Positions 40,416-49,471 of a stretch of DNA of 64,000 nt are shown piece after piece (position 1 is the stretch's first letter; every line of letters starts with the position of its first letter). Under the pieces are notes generated by a model. It had not been told where the DNA came from. It did no database searches and was given only the letters and a program-made list of their open reading frames with translations. A program made the position numbers and the translations under genes. The stretch comes from Tumebacillus_A lipolyticus. GTDB lineage: Bacteria > Bacillota > Bacilli > Tumebacillales > Tumebacillaceae. Where the stretch lies: positions 186,001 to 250,000 of the forward strand of contig NZ_JBHUIO010000011.1 in the NCBI RefSeq assembly GCF_042682745.1, in the 5' to 3' direction.

Positions 40416-43400
40416 TTGCTACAGCACCGCCGGTCCTTGCGATGGAGGACCCCGATCGCGCTGCTCACCGTGCTTCTGCTGATCGCGACTCTGATCCCGA
40501 TTCTGCCAGCACAGCGTGCAGAAGCAGATGCGGACATCACGTTGTCGAGCACCATCTTTCCTGCTGGCTACCCCGGCACAAGGATCACCCTGACCGGAGG
40601 TAACATGTTTCCGTTCCATCCCGGCGCGCAGATCTCGCTCTACAATGAGAGCGGACAAAAGGTCAACGCGATCGCCGATGTTCAATATCTTGATAGCAGG
40701 CATATGTCCTTCACCTTACAGCCCGGCCTGATTCAAGGTCGCTATCGCCTCCTCGTCATCTCCTATGAGACGGCGATCGCCGAGATTCAGGTGATGAGCA
40801 ACTCCGATCCGGCAAACGTCCAGATCACGCCAGGTTCGGACCGTGACATCCGCATCGATTGGATCGACCCGAGCGCGGGCGATACGCAGGATATCGTCGT
40901 CCAATACGGCCCGATCAACCTGTCCTATTTCCCGCACACAGCCTACGTGCCGCGGGGTAAGCAGACGCTCACCCTCAAAGGGTTGGATCACAACACGAAC
41001 TATCGAATCAAACTGCTCGCCCGCAAGTCGGACGGCACTTTGACGCACGGCACCGAGTTCACCAACGGTGGCGCCGGATATCGAGCGTCAGACACCACGC
41101 CGCCCGGCGACCTGACCAACCTGCTGGTCAGCTCGATCCCCAACGGGTTTGACCTGCGCTGGAAAGACCCGATCGACCCTGACCTGCACCTGATCACCGT
41201 CCAATATGCGGAGCACGGCACTTCCCGCTGGTCGGACGCCTTCGTCGTCACCAAAGGCATCGAACATCTCGCCTTGCGCGAGATGAACACGGCGAAGCGC
41301 TACGATTTCCGCTTTACGAAGACAGACACGCTCGGCAACTGGTCGCAGCAGCTTGAGACGAACAACGGGTACGGGTATACGTACGACACCACCCCGCCGT
41401 CAAACGTCTCCTCGCTCTCGGCGACGGTGCGCTCGAAATCGGAAGTCTACCTGACGTGGCAAGATCCGACCGATGCGAATTCGAGCGATTTTCATCATGT
41501 GAAGATCTATCTAAAATCTGCGCTCACCGACTGGATTTCGGTCGGGCGGGCAGAAAAAGGCGTCAAACAGTTCACCTTGACCGGGCTTGCCAGCAACATC
41601 GAGTATTCGTTCAGAGTGGTGTCGGTCGACAACTTCGGCAACGAGTCGAGCGGCGCGATCACCACGCGCACACTCGATACCTCTTCGCTTGCCGCCCTGC
41701 GCAATGTGGTCATCTCGCAGGACATCGACGGTGGCCTGAAGCTCCAGTGGAGCGAGAGCGGCCCTGTGGTCGATTTCTCGATCTTCAAAGTGTACTACGC
41801 CCAGCACGGCAGCACCGACTACCGAGAGGCGACGCTCAGCAGCAAGGGCACCCGCTCGGCCTATTTGCGAGATCTGCCGCGCGGCACCTATGATCTGCAG
41901 TTCCGCCTTTATGACCGATATGGCATCGAGAAAGATTTCCATGACGAAGACAACAACGGATATGGCTTCTATGTGGCCGGCAAGTCGGGCGGCAACTATC
42001 CGGAAGAGATTCGCGATGTGCGCATTCAGCCGCACAACTCCCAGAGCATGCAGATCTCGTGGAACCCGGCCTCCACAGACGGTACGCATGTGGAGCTGTA
42101 CGTGGCGGAGCGCTCGACGACGCCGCAGTGGCGCTACCTCGACCGAGTCGACAAGCGCGACCTGCGCTATGAGGTGCGCAACCTGTCGGGCGAACGCGAT
42201 TACTTTTTCAAGCTGGTCGTCGTCGACGCGGTGAAGAACACCAGCTCCTATGGGATCATCTATGACAACAGCGGCTACGGGTACAACCTGTTTGGCGGTG
42301 ACCGCTACCCGCCGAAAGAGGTGACCAACGCCAGCGCAACTCTGTCTGGCAACGCTTTGCAGGTCACCTATTTTGAGCCGACCGACCCCGATTTTGAAAA
42401 GGCGATCATCTACGCGCAGAAGACGGGCAGCACAGATGGTGTGTTGCGGTTTGATGTGCCGCGCGGTCAATCGGGCACGACGATCCGCGATCTGACGCCT
42501 GGCGCCACCTATACGCTGCGCATCACGACGGTCGACACGTTCGGCAACGAGTCGAAAGGCGTCAGCTTGAACAACAACGGCCTCGGCTACCGCATCCCAG
42601 AGACGGGAGGCGTGGCGCGAAACGAAGTGCGCAACGCCTTGCTGATCCCGGAGACGAACAAGTTGACCGTCCGCTTCCAAGACCCGCTGTTCGCCGAATA
42701 CAGCAACGCGTTGATCTCGATCAAAAAGGTCGGCAGCAACAGCTATCAATCGAGCAAGACGGTGTACAAAGGCGCCAATGAGGCGACGTTCGACGGTCTG
42801 GATGCCAACTCGTTCTATCAGGTTCGCATCGTGACGCTGAACAGCGCAGGTCAAGCGTCGAACGGCATCAACCTCGGCGGCACGACAGGAATTGGGCTGC
42901 AGCCCGTCTCCAAAGTGCAGAAAGCGAACGTGACAGAAGCGAAAGGCAGCTTGATCGTCACCTGGCAGGACCCGGCTGGCACGCTGCCGACCGGCGTTCA
43001 AGTGGAAGTGCAAGCGCGCGGCACCTCGACGTGGAGCGAGCCGCTGATCATCCAGCCAGGCACCGGAAAGGCGGTCATCCAAGGCCTTGGCGACACCCAG
43101 TCCTACAAGGTGCGAGTGACCACGCTGCTCAACCAGGTGGCGTCTGCCGATCTCGTGCTGGAGAACAGAGGAAACGGGTTCCGGCCGGATCGCGCGGAGG
43201 TGGTCGCTCAGCCTTCGCAGATCACGTTCGACGACAAGCTGACGCAGCGCATCTCGCTCGTCGGCACGAACACCCGCTTTCCCTACAGCAAAAATGAGAT
43301 CGGTGCCAAGCTGTACACGGCAGACGGTCAAGACGTCTCCTCCTACCTGACCGATGGCAACACCTATTCGAGCACGCGCTACGACCTGACGATCAAGCGC

Positions 43401-44072
43401 TCGCTGCCAGCTGGGCTGTACAGAGTTGTGCTGTCCACCACCGCAGACGGGGAGTGGAGCACTTGGATCAAGATCGTGGCTGCAGCGCCTGTCGTTCAGG
43501 CGGTCGCGCTCGATCTCAACTCGGCAGTCTACGGCGCAACCCCCGCTGTGAAGGTGACGGGCGTCGGATTCAAAACGGGTGCCAAAGTGGTGATCGACGG
43601 GATGACCGAAGTGACGCCCTACTCGCTGAGCTCCGATCAGCTGACCTTCACCCTGCCGTCCGGCCTCTTGCCTGGCGTGCACAAGCTGGCGGTGAAGACG
43701 AGCGACGGCACAACCAGCCCGCTCGGGTTTACCATTCATCCGTTCAGCGGCACGGTGACCTACAACCCGCCCAGCTCTCGCACCGATCTGCATCAGGCGG
43801 AGCTGCGAATCAAAAACCATGACAGCAATTCGCGCAGCAGCAAAGTGCTGGTTCAGATTCGAAAAAACGGCCAACTGATCGAAACAAAAGAGTTGAAAGG
43901 CACGTTTAGCAGCTATGAGACGATCTCCTTCAAACTCGACTTCGGCGGGGTGAACTCGACGTATGCGGAAGGCCCGATGAGCTCGCTCTCCCTGAAGGTC
44001 TTCGTGGTCGATGCGTACACGAACAGCCCGCTCGCAGAGCCGATCACTTTCTACCGCACGCTCAATCTCTAA
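40416..44072 (+). CDS. Large secreted protein with eight FN3-like modules between IPT-like domains
   Basis: A 1218-residue exported protein. TTG at 40416 has AAAGGAGGG 8 bases upstream. The signal peptide ends ...AQRAEA. An IPT/TIG-like domain follows. About eight fibronectin type III modules come next, most opening with a TTPP-like hinge and a Trp strand (LRWKDP, LTWQDP, ISWNPA). After six or seven of them comes a short NGxGY-type tail (TNNGYGY, DNNGYGF, DNSGYGY, NNNGLGY). A second IPT-like domain (AVYGATPAVKVTGVGFKTG) and a final beta domain close it. No anchor of its own is seen. The SLH protein 16 bases downstream probably acts with it. Confidence 0.82.
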   Translation: MLQHRRSLRWRTPIALLTVLLLIATLIPILPAQRAEADADITLSSTIFPAGYPGTRITLTGGNMFPFHPGAQISLYNESGQKVNAIADVQYLDSRHMSFTLQPGLIQGRYRLLVISYETAIAEIQVMSNSDPANVQITPGSDRDIRIDWIDPSAGDTQDIVVQYGPINLSYFPHTAYVPRGKQTLTLKGLDHNTNYRIKLLARKSDGTLTHGTEFTNGGAGYRASDTTPPGDLTNLLVSSIPNGFDLRWKDPIDPDLHLITVQYAEHGTSRWSDAFVVTKGIEHLALREMNTAKRYDFRFTKTDTLGNWSQQLETNNGYGYTYDTTPPSNVSSLSATVRSKSEVYLTWQDPTDANSSDFHHVKIYLKSALTDWISVGRAEKGVKQFTLTGLASNIEYSFRVVSVDNFGNESSGAITTRTLDTSSLAALRNVVISQDIDGGLKLQWSESGPVVDFSIFKVYYAQHGSTDYREATLSSKGTRSAYLRDLPRGTYDLQFRLYDRYGIEKDFHDEDNNGYGFYVAGKSGGNYPEEIRDVRIQPHNSQSMQISWNPASTDGTHVELYVAERSTTPQWRYLDRVDKRDLRYEVRNLSGERDYFFKLVVVDAVKNTSSYGIIYDNSGYGYNLFGGDRYPPKEVTNASATLSGNALQVTYFEPTDPDFEKAIIYAQKTGSTDGVLRFDVPRGQSGTTIRDLTPGATYTLRITTVDTFGNESKGVSLNNNGLGYRIPETGGVARNEVRNALLIPETNKLTVRFQDPLFAEYSNALISIKKVGSNSYQSSKTVYKGANEATFDGLDANSFYQVRIVTLNSAGQASNGINLGGTTGIGLQPVSKVQKANVTEAKGSLIVTWQDPAGTLPTGVQVEVQARGTSTWSEPLIIQPGTGKAVIQGLGDTQSYKVRVTTLLNQVASADLVLENRGNGFRPDRAEVVAQPSQITFDDKLTQRISLVGTNTRFPYSKNEIGAKLYTADGQDVSSYLTDGNTYSSTRYDLTIKRSLPAGLYRVVLSTTADGEWSTWIKIVAAAPVVQAVALDLNSAVYGATPAVKVTGVGFKTGAKVVIDGMTEVTPYSLSSDQLTFTLPSGLLPGVHKLAVKTSDGTTSPLGFTIHPFSGTVTYNPPSSRTDLHQAELRIKNHDSNSRSSKVLVQIRKNGQLIETKELKGTFSSYETISFKLDFGGVNSTYAEGPMSSLSLKVFVVDAYTNSPLAEPITFYRTLNL

Positions 44073-44088
44073 ACAAGGAGGACTCGCG

Positions 44089-45753
44089 ATGAATTGGAAA
44101 CGGCTTGCCCTCACCAGCTGTGTGACAGCGGGGCTCCTGTTTGGCTCAGCCCCGCTGCTTCCGACTGCGCTTGCCGAAACGTCCCTCGCCGTCAAAACGA
44201 TCGGTTCGGGCGTCACCGCCGAGGGGGTCTATACGAACAAAGGTGTGCCGCTTCGCGGCACGCCTGTCCTGCTCACCGTCGAAGATCTGAGCGGCCGGGT
44301 CGTTCACCTCGACCAATCGATCACAGATGAAAACGGCATCTATCGCTTCGACTGGACGATGCCGCAGGAACTGCCAAGCGCCCTGTACCGCACGACGATC
44401 AGCGTCGGTGGCGAACAGACGACTGCTGCGTTCAACTATGTCTCCGCCCGCGATCACGATGTGATTTCGCCGATCGAGCTCGGCCCCTACCGCTTCACCG
44501 GCGAGCTGAACGGAGGCAAGAAACAGGCGGTGCTCTACAGCGCAGACACCGGTCTGAAGATCGAGCGCCTCTCCGGACAATCGGTCGTCACGCTCGATGA
44601 GTGGAAAGCGCTCAGCGCCATCCGCAGCGCGGTGACCGGGACGACCTATCTGACCATCTCCGTGCCGACCAACGACAAGTTGGCGCAGGTCACCGTCCCG
44701 ACATCGGTGATCAAAGAGCTGTCCGATCGCTTTGGCAACGACGCGCATCTGCTGATCGCAGCGGAGGCAGGCAGTTACGACCTGCCGCTCAACGCGATCA
44801 ACCAAGTGCTGATCGACAAGGTGAAGAAGAGCGCAAGCGGCGGTCTGAAGTTTTCAATCGGCACCGCAAGCGCAGCAGACGCGCTGAAGATTCAACAGAA
44901 GATGAGAGATCAGGGGATGAACAGCCGCTTGGTGGCGCCCGTCCAGTTCCAAGTGCAGGCGCTGTTCGACGGTCAATCGGTTCCGATCCTCGATTATGGC
45001 AACCGCTTTGTGCAGTATTCGATCGACCTGACGGGCGCCTCGCTCACCGCTGGCCACAAATCGTCCGCCCTGTTCTACAACCCGCAGGATGCGCATGTGG
45101 TGCCCGCTCCCTCCAAGCTCTATCGCGATGCGGTCGGACATGGGAAGATGGTGATCAAGCGCTCCGGGAACGGCATCTACGTACCGATCCAAGATCAAAA
45201 GTCGTTCTCCGACATCACCTACGCGCCGCAGAAGGAGAAGATCCTGGAGCTGTCAGCCCGCCATATCGTCAATGGGCGCACCACCAGCTCCTTTGAGCCG
45301 AACGGCAACATCACCCGCGCTGAGTTTGCGACGCTGATGATGCTCTCGCTCGGGGTGACAGACAAACAGGGCACGCTGATGTTCCGCGATGTGCCGCAAA
45401 ATACTTGGTTCACCAAACCGGTCGCGATCGGCTCCTCACTCGGGTTGATCAGCGGGCATGACCAATGGACGTTCGCACCGCACGACCCGATCACCCGCGA
45501 GCAGATCGCCTCGCTGATGGTCCGCTGCCTGTCCTTTGTCGAGCAGCGTCCCTATGTGGACACCACCCGCATCTTGGGACAAGTGCAAGATCGGAACAAA
45601 CTGTCGTCGTGGGCGCGCGAAGATGTTGCGCTGGCGATCTCGATCGGCATCCTCGACAAAAACACCACCTATGTCGACCCGCTCCGCCCAGCCACTCGTG
45701 CGGAAAGCGTAGACATGCTGTACAACCTGCTACAACATCTGCAGATGTTGTAG
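44089..45753 (+). CDS. S-layer homology (SLH) domain surface protein
   Basis: A 554-residue exported protein. The signal peptide ends ...PTALA. An Ig/CnaB-like N-terminal domain follows (VPLRGTPVLLTVEDLSG, DENGIYRF), then a middle region of unknown fold. Three C-terminal SLH motifs (from about residue 375: SFSDITYAPQKEKI, MFRDVPQNTWFTKPV, LSSWAREDVALAISIGILD) each have the ITRAE- or ATRAE-type core. SLH triplets bind pyruvylated wall polysaccharide. AAGGAGG precedes the ATG. It is co-transcribed with the FN3 protein. A long palindrome covers its stop codon. Confidence 0.87.
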   Translation: MNWKRLALTSCVTAGLLFGSAPLLPTALAETSLAVKTIGSGVTAEGVYTNKGVPLRGTPVLLTVEDLSGRVVHLDQSITDENGIYRFDWTMPQELPSALYRTTISVGGEQTTAAFNYVSARDHDVISPIELGPYRFTGELNGGKKQAVLYSADTGLKIERLSGQSVVTLDEWKALSAIRSAVTGTTYLTISVPTNDKLAQVTVPTSVIKELSDRFGNDAHLLIAAEAGSYDLPLNAINQVLIDKVKKSASGGLKFSIGTASAADALKIQQKMRDQGMNSRLVAPVQFQVQALFDGQSVPILDYGNRFVQYSIDLTGASLTAGHKSSALFYNPQDAHVVPAPSKLYRDAVGHGKMVIKRSGNGIYVPIQDQKSFSDITYAPQKEKILELSARHIVNGRTTSSFEPNGNITRAEFATLMMLSLGVTDKQGTLMFRDVPQNTWFTKPVAIGSSLGLISGHDQWTFAPHDPITREQIASLMVRCLSFVEQRPYVDTTRILGQVQDRNKLSSWAREDVALAISIGILDKNTTYVDPLRPATRAESVDMLYNLLQHLQML

Positions 45754-45756
45754 CAG
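45727..45756. repeat. 30-bp perfect palindrome over the SLH stop codon
   Basis: Each 15-base half (CTGCTACAACATCTG) is the exact reverse complement of the other, with no spacer. The stop TAG lies at 45751-45753. The coding frame reads LLQHLQML through it. Confidence 0.95.
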
Positions 45757-45772
45757 CGATCAAGAGCACACA

Positions 45773-45809
45773 AAAAGGTACCAACTCCTCGCGGACGTTG
45801 GTACCTTTT
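45773..45809 (+). terminator. Rho-independent terminator
   Basis: The 11-bp stem AAGGTACCAAC/GTTGGTACCTT (45775-45785, 45797-45807) has Ts after it. It ends the FN3-SLH operon. Confidence 0.85.
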
Positions 45810-45858
45810 ATAATTTGATCTCCATATGCTTTTGAACCAAAACTGAACGTTTATCCGA

Positions 45859-45936
45859 TCAGAAGATTACTTCCTCTTCGCTGTCACGCTCCTTTACGGA
45901 AAGATCACCTGAGTTCCTATGGTTGTCATCTTCCAC
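45859..45936 (-). CDS. Candidate 25-residue acidic peptide
   Basis: A GTG at 45936 with AAAGGAG 7 bases upstream opens a frame for MEDDNHRNSGDLSVKERDSE followed by EEVIF. It is strongly acidic and hydrophilic. No promoter was fixed and no family is known. The good ribosome binding site is the only support. Confidence 0.3.
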   Translation of the reverse strand: MEDDNHRNSGDLSVKERDSEEEVIF

Positions 45937-46167
45937 TATCGCGCTCCTTTCAAATCCTGATCTCGGTCGAGAACGCCATCTCGGAGAGTTTCGTTCGTTT
46001 CGGTAGAGCCTCCCTTCCTTCCTCAACCGCTTCGGTGAGGTTGTTGTGAGTTGATTATAACTTACTATTCTGATTATTTGAAATTGATAGACAAGTTGTT
46101 TTTGACCGTTATCCTCAATTGCTATAAAAATGCTCCATCTTCCTGCATTTTTCGCACTTTTTCTACA

Positions 46168-46199
46168 AGAAAAGACAGGAGCCGGCGCCGACTCCTGTC
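46168..46199 (-). terminator. Rho-independent terminator
   Basis: A near-perfect 26-base dyad (GACAGGAG/CTCCTGTC at the ends, 46174-46199) is followed by TTTTCTT on the minus strand. It ends the oppA-like gene. Confidence 0.85.
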
Positions 46200-46218
46200 A
46201 GTTTGTGATCAGACTGTC

Positions 46219-47841
46219 TTATTTCTTGCCTTCGATGGTGACATGTTTGAAGTCGTAGTCCACACCGTACGGGAAGACGACCAAGTTTTTCACATACTCT
46301 TTCGTTGCGAAAGCTTTCCCGCGGAAGAAGATCGGGCCGATCGGCATGTCTTTCATCAGCACTTTTTCCGCTTCGACCATCTGTTCAGCGCGCTTCTTGA
46401 CGTCAGCTTCAGCTTTTGCCATGTTGATCAGCTCATCATATTTCGGGTTGGCATAGCTTACTTTGTTGAACGAGCCGCCCGTCACGAACAGGTCGAGGAA
46501 GGTCATCGGGTCGTTGTAGTCAGCGCCCCACAGGGAGAGGCCGATCTGGTAGTCTTTGTTGCGCTCTTTTTCGAGGCGCAGCTTGAACGGAACGCCTTGA
46601 ACATCGATGTTTACGCCAAGCTTCGAACGCCATTGCTCTTGGAGCAGCTCCGAAGATTTCTTCGCAACGTCAGAATCATCGACGAGCAGTTGCAGTTTCA
46701 GATCGGCCGCTTTCATGCCCAGCTCTTTCAAGCCTTCTTCGAGCATCGCCTTCGCTTCAGCATCGGTGTGCTTGGTCAGCGTGTCGCCAGCAGATTTGCG
46801 GAAATCGCCACCAGCAGAATCGGACGTACCGTTCGGCACGTAGCCGGTCGCGCCTACCGTACCGTTGTGGTAGACGATGTCAGCATACATGTCGCGGTCG
46901 ATCGCCCAGGTGAGCGCCGTACGGATCTTCGCGTTGTCCAGCCCTTTTACTTTCGGGTTGAAGATCAGGTAGCCGTTGGTCAGCTCCGGTTTCAGCGAGT
47001 ATTCTGCGCTGTCTTTGTAACGGTCTACATGGTCGCGAACCAGACCTACGCGATCAAGCTGACCCGCTTCGTACATGTTCACCGCTGCGGTGGTATCTTT
47101 CACCACTTGGAAGTTGACCTTCTGCAGCGTTACTTTGCTTGCATCCCAGTAGTCTGCGTTCTTTTCCAGCTCAACCGAAGTGTCATGCACCCAGTTGGTC
47201 ATCTTGAACGGACCGTTGAAGAGCAGCGTGTCTACAGACGTGCCGTAGTCTTTGCCCTTCGATTCTACAAACTTTTGGTTTTGTGCGTAGAAGATCGGGA
47301 AGGACATCTGGTTCAGGAAGAACGGAGTCGGGTTGTTCAGCGTAACTTGCAGTGTTTTCTCATCCACCGCTTTTACAGCAACCTCAGCATCCGAACCTTT
47401 ACCGGTGTTATATTCGGTTGCACCTTTTACCCAGTACAGCATGAAGGAGTACTGAGAAGCAGTATCAGGGTTCAGCGTGCGCTTCCAGGAGTAGACGAAG
47501 TCTTCCGCTTTTACAGCGTCGCCGTTGCTCCACTTTGCGTCGCGCAGTTTAAACGTGTATGTTTTGCTGTCCGGGGAGATCTCCCAAGACTCTGCGATGC
47601 CAGGCTGTGCATTGCCATCTTTGTCTAGGCGCACAAGGCCTTCCATCGAGTTTGCCATCATCAGGAAGGAGTACTGATCGGTCGCCTTGGAAATATCCAT
47701 GTTCGGCAGATCATCACCCAGTGACATGTTCAGAACTTGTTCGCCGCTCACTTCACCAGGCTTGGAATCATTCCCACAGCCAACGAGCACAGTACCCATC
47801 ATGGCAACAGCCATTGCAGTACCAAACCATTTTTTTTGCAT
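46219..47841 (-). CDS. Peptide ABC transporter substrate-binding lipoprotein (OppA-like)
   Basis: A 540-residue SBP family 5 lipoprotein. The signal peptide MQKKWFGTAMAVAMMGTVLVGC has the lipidated Cys at residue 22. The body has the family text GLVRLDKDGNAQPGIAESWEI, YTFKLRDAKWSNGDAVKAEDF and the late segment GLSLWGADYNDPMTFLDLF, as in OppA/DppE. It captures oligopeptides outside the membrane. No permease or ATPase genes adjoin it, so it must dock on a transporter encoded elsewhere. GGGGGA precedes the ATG at 47841. GC content is slightly below that of its neighbours. Confidence 0.9.
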   Translation of the reverse strand: MQKKWFGTAMAVAMMGTVLVGCGNDSKPGEVSGEQVLNMSLGDDLPNMDISKATDQYSFLMMANSMEGLVRLDKDGNAQPGIAESWEISPDSKTYTFKLRDAKWSNGDAVKAEDFVYSWKRTLNPDTASQYSFMLYWVKGATEYNTGKGSDAEVAVKAVDEKTLQVTLNNPTPFFLNQMSFPIFYAQNQKFVESKGKDYGTSVDTLLFNGPFKMTNWVHDTSVELEKNADYWDASKVTLQKVNFQVVKDTTAAVNMYEAGQLDRVGLVRDHVDRYKDSAEYSLKPELTNGYLIFNPKVKGLDNAKIRTALTWAIDRDMYADIVYHNGTVGATGYVPNGTSDSAGGDFRKSAGDTLTKHTDAEAKAMLEEGLKELGMKAADLKLQLLVDDSDVAKKSSELLQEQWRSKLGVNIDVQGVPFKLRLEKERNKDYQIGLSLWGADYNDPMTFLDLFVTGGSFNKVSYANPKYDELINMAKAEADVKKRAEQMVEAEKVLMKDMPIGPIFFRGKAFATKEYVKNLVVFPYGVDYDFKHVTIEGKK

Positions 47842-48073
47842 ATTGAGGTTCCCCCATTCTCTGTGGTTGCGAATACCTAGAATCTTCTCGAACTCATTTC
47901 GAGAGTTCATGATCATTATGATATCGGATTCACAACGAACAAGTCAATGTATTGACTAATTATCTCAACCTTATGAAGACTGTCGCAACTTCCGCAACTT
48001 TTACTACTCGCAACATTGCCAATTGGCTTGAGGTTAAGTTAATACTTCTTGCGACCTCATAATGGTCGAACTA

Positions 48074-48109
48074 ATAAAAGAAGCTGAGGAGCATGGCTCC
48101 TCAGCTTCT
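48074..48109 (-). terminator. Rho-independent terminator of queF
   Basis: A 14-bp stem (48079-48092 with 48096-48109) is followed by four Ts on the minus strand. Confidence 0.88.
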
Positions 48110-48123
48110 ATCCGATGATCAGG

Positions 48124-48498
48124 TTAGGCGCGTGCGCGCTTAAATTCCGGGTTGTGCTCAACGCGAACGTTGGTGTAGATACCACCGCGAACGTTAAACT
48201 CACCTTCGACTTGCATCCAGCGCGGTTCAAGCGCTTCGACGAGATCATTCAGGATGATGTTGGTGACATCCTCATGAAAATGACCTTCGTCTCTGAATGC
48301 CCACAGGTACAGCTTCAGCGACTTCAGCTCGATGATCTTCGGGCCTGGCACGTAGCGAACGGTGATCGTCGCAAAATCTGGCTGACCGGTCTTCGGGCAC
48401 AGCGCAGTAAATTCTGGGCAGCGGATCTCAACTTCATATTCACGCTCAGGGTGCGGATTCGGTACCGGATCGAGCGTTTTCGTCGGTTTCGTAGACAT
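48124..48498 (-). CDS. queF: NADPH-dependent 7-cyano-7-deazaguanine reductase QueF
   Basis: A 124-residue short-type QueF. Cys34 in FTALCPKTGQPDF is the nucleophile that attacks the nitrile of preQ0, and Asp41 is the acid. The family signature ELKSLKLYLWAFRDE and FHED follow, with the NADPH-binding Glu/Lys. It makes preQ1 for tRNA queuosine. The ATG at 48498 follows GGAGGG. The other queuosine genes are not nearby. I looked for a preQ1 riboswitch in the leader and saw none. Confidence 0.95.
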   Translation of the reverse strand: MSTKPTKTLDPVPNPHPEREYEVEIRCPEFTALCPKTGQPDFATITVRYVPGPKIIELKSLKLYLWAFRDEGHFHEDVTNIILNDLVEALEPRWMQVEGEFNVRGGIYTNVRVEHNPEFKRARA

Positions 48499-48533
48499 AT
48501 GTATACCCTCCAAAGGTTCGAAATCTAAAATTT

Positions 48534-48562
48534 ACTATATCCCAGAGCGCTTCGTTTTTCAA
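48534..48562 (-). promoter_or_regulatory. Promoter of queF
   Basis: TTGAAA (48557-48562), 17 bases and TATAGT (48534-48539) on the minus strand give a leader of about 30 bases. Confidence 0.6.
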
Positions 48563-48619
48563 CTGCAAGGCGGAAAAGCCTGCGAAAATCATCCGCAGGC
48601 TGAATCGAGAAAACAGGGG

Positions 48620-49327
48620 TTAAAACGGACGCTGCATCGGATCTTGCTCCGAAAGGTTCATCTGCTGGGCGCTCGGGGTGTTCGGGTTGGGAGCGCTCAA
48701 GTTGAATGACTGAGAGAGATCCTGCACCTGTCGATTCATCCCCTCTGCAACTTTACGCATGATGTTGTACTGCTCCAGAGCACGCTGATCCTCGCTGATC
48801 AGATTGGGCGGAAATGCGCTCATCAAGTTGGCGTTCCCACTCCCGCTCTGCGGTTGCCCACCACCTTGACCCATCGCTTGCTGCCCCATTCCCTGCTGTC
48901 CCATCGCCTGCTGTCCCATCGCCTGCTGCCCCATCCCCTGCTGCCCCATCCCCTGCTGCCCTATCGCTTGGTGCCCCATCCGCTGTTGTCCCATCGCTTG
49001 GTGCCCCATCCCCTGTTGTCCCATTCCCTGCTGTCCCATCGCTTGGTGCCCCATCCCCTGCTGTCCCATCCCTTGCTGTCCCATCCCTTGCTGTCCCATC
49101 CCTTGCTGTCCCATCCCTTGCTTCCCCATTCCCTGCTGTCCTATCGCCTGCTGCCCCATCCCCTGTTGCCCCATCGCTTGGTGCCCCTTTGGCTGTTGTG
49201 ACATCATCTGGATCGTCTGCTCCTCGGTGGCAATCAAAGAGCTGATCATCTGACGAATTTGGCGCAGTTCGATCTGCATCTTCACGATCTCCGCTTCTAC
49301 CTGCAACATCTGTTGACCTTCGGGCAT
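48620..49327 (-). CDS. Low-complexity protein with 21 pentapeptide GQQGM repeats
   Basis: A 235-residue protein. A short coiled N-terminal helix (VEAEIVKMQIELRQIRQMI) is followed by 21 consecutive five-residue units of the pattern G-[QHK]-Q-[GAR]-[MI]. A C-terminal helical region (EDQRALEQYNIMRKVAEGMN) comes last. It has no signal peptide. Gln/Met/Gly repeats of this kind occur in spore coat or crust proteins. I infer that role, also from the similar divergent neighbour. The ATG at 49327 is 9 bases after AGGAGG. An ATG two codons earlier is also possible. Confidence 0.75.
   Translation of the reverse strand: MPEGQQMLQVEAEIVKMQIELRQIRQMISSLIATEEQTIQMMSQQPKGHQAMGQQGMGQQAIGQQGMGKQGMGQQGMGQQGMGQQGMGQQGMGHQAMGQQGMGQQGMGHQAMGQQRMGHQAIGQQGMGQQGMGQQAMGQQAMGQQGMGQQAMGQGGGQPQSGSGNANLMSAFPPNLISEDQRALEQYNIMRKVAEGMNRQVQDLSQSFNLSAPNPNTPSAQQMNLSEQDPMQRPF
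48872..49186 (-). repeat. Tandem array of 15-bp units (21 copies)
   Basis: The coding repeat of the GQQGM protein. Units differ mainly in the third and fourth codons. Unit length is constant, so copy number could change by slippage without breaking the frame. Confidence 0.9.
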
Positions 49328-49471
49328 GTTCATTCTCCTCCTCCAAAATGTTCATTCCGCCCTTACAATTCCCGATCTCGCCCATCTTTATTAATCTGTG
49401 CATAATTCTTCCATCCACAGGAGCAAGCTAGGTACAGAATGTGACGCACTAGCGCGAAGGAGGAACTGAAG

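Larger units (their letters stand above)
45810..46218. other. Gene-poor interval between the SLH operon and the oppA-like gene
   Basis: About 410 bases with one 25-codon frame on the minus strand (45859-45936) and the terminator at 46168-46199. The stretch 46045-46150 is AT-rich. Nothing else was identified. Confidence 0.6.

Noticed and set aside
41511..44216. Long minus-strand frame (about 900 codons) under the FN3 gene
   Set aside because: It is the reverse complement of real FN3 modules and has no start site. Its composition is typical of antisense frames in GC-rich genes.
48499..48560. preQ1 riboswitch upstream of queF
   Set aside because: The leader is only about 30 bases after the predicted start and lacks the stem and A-rich tail of preQ1 aptamers.
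48872..49186. Repeat array considered as CRISPR or minisatellite
   Set aside because: Units are contiguous 15-mers in frame with no spacers. It is a protein repeat.
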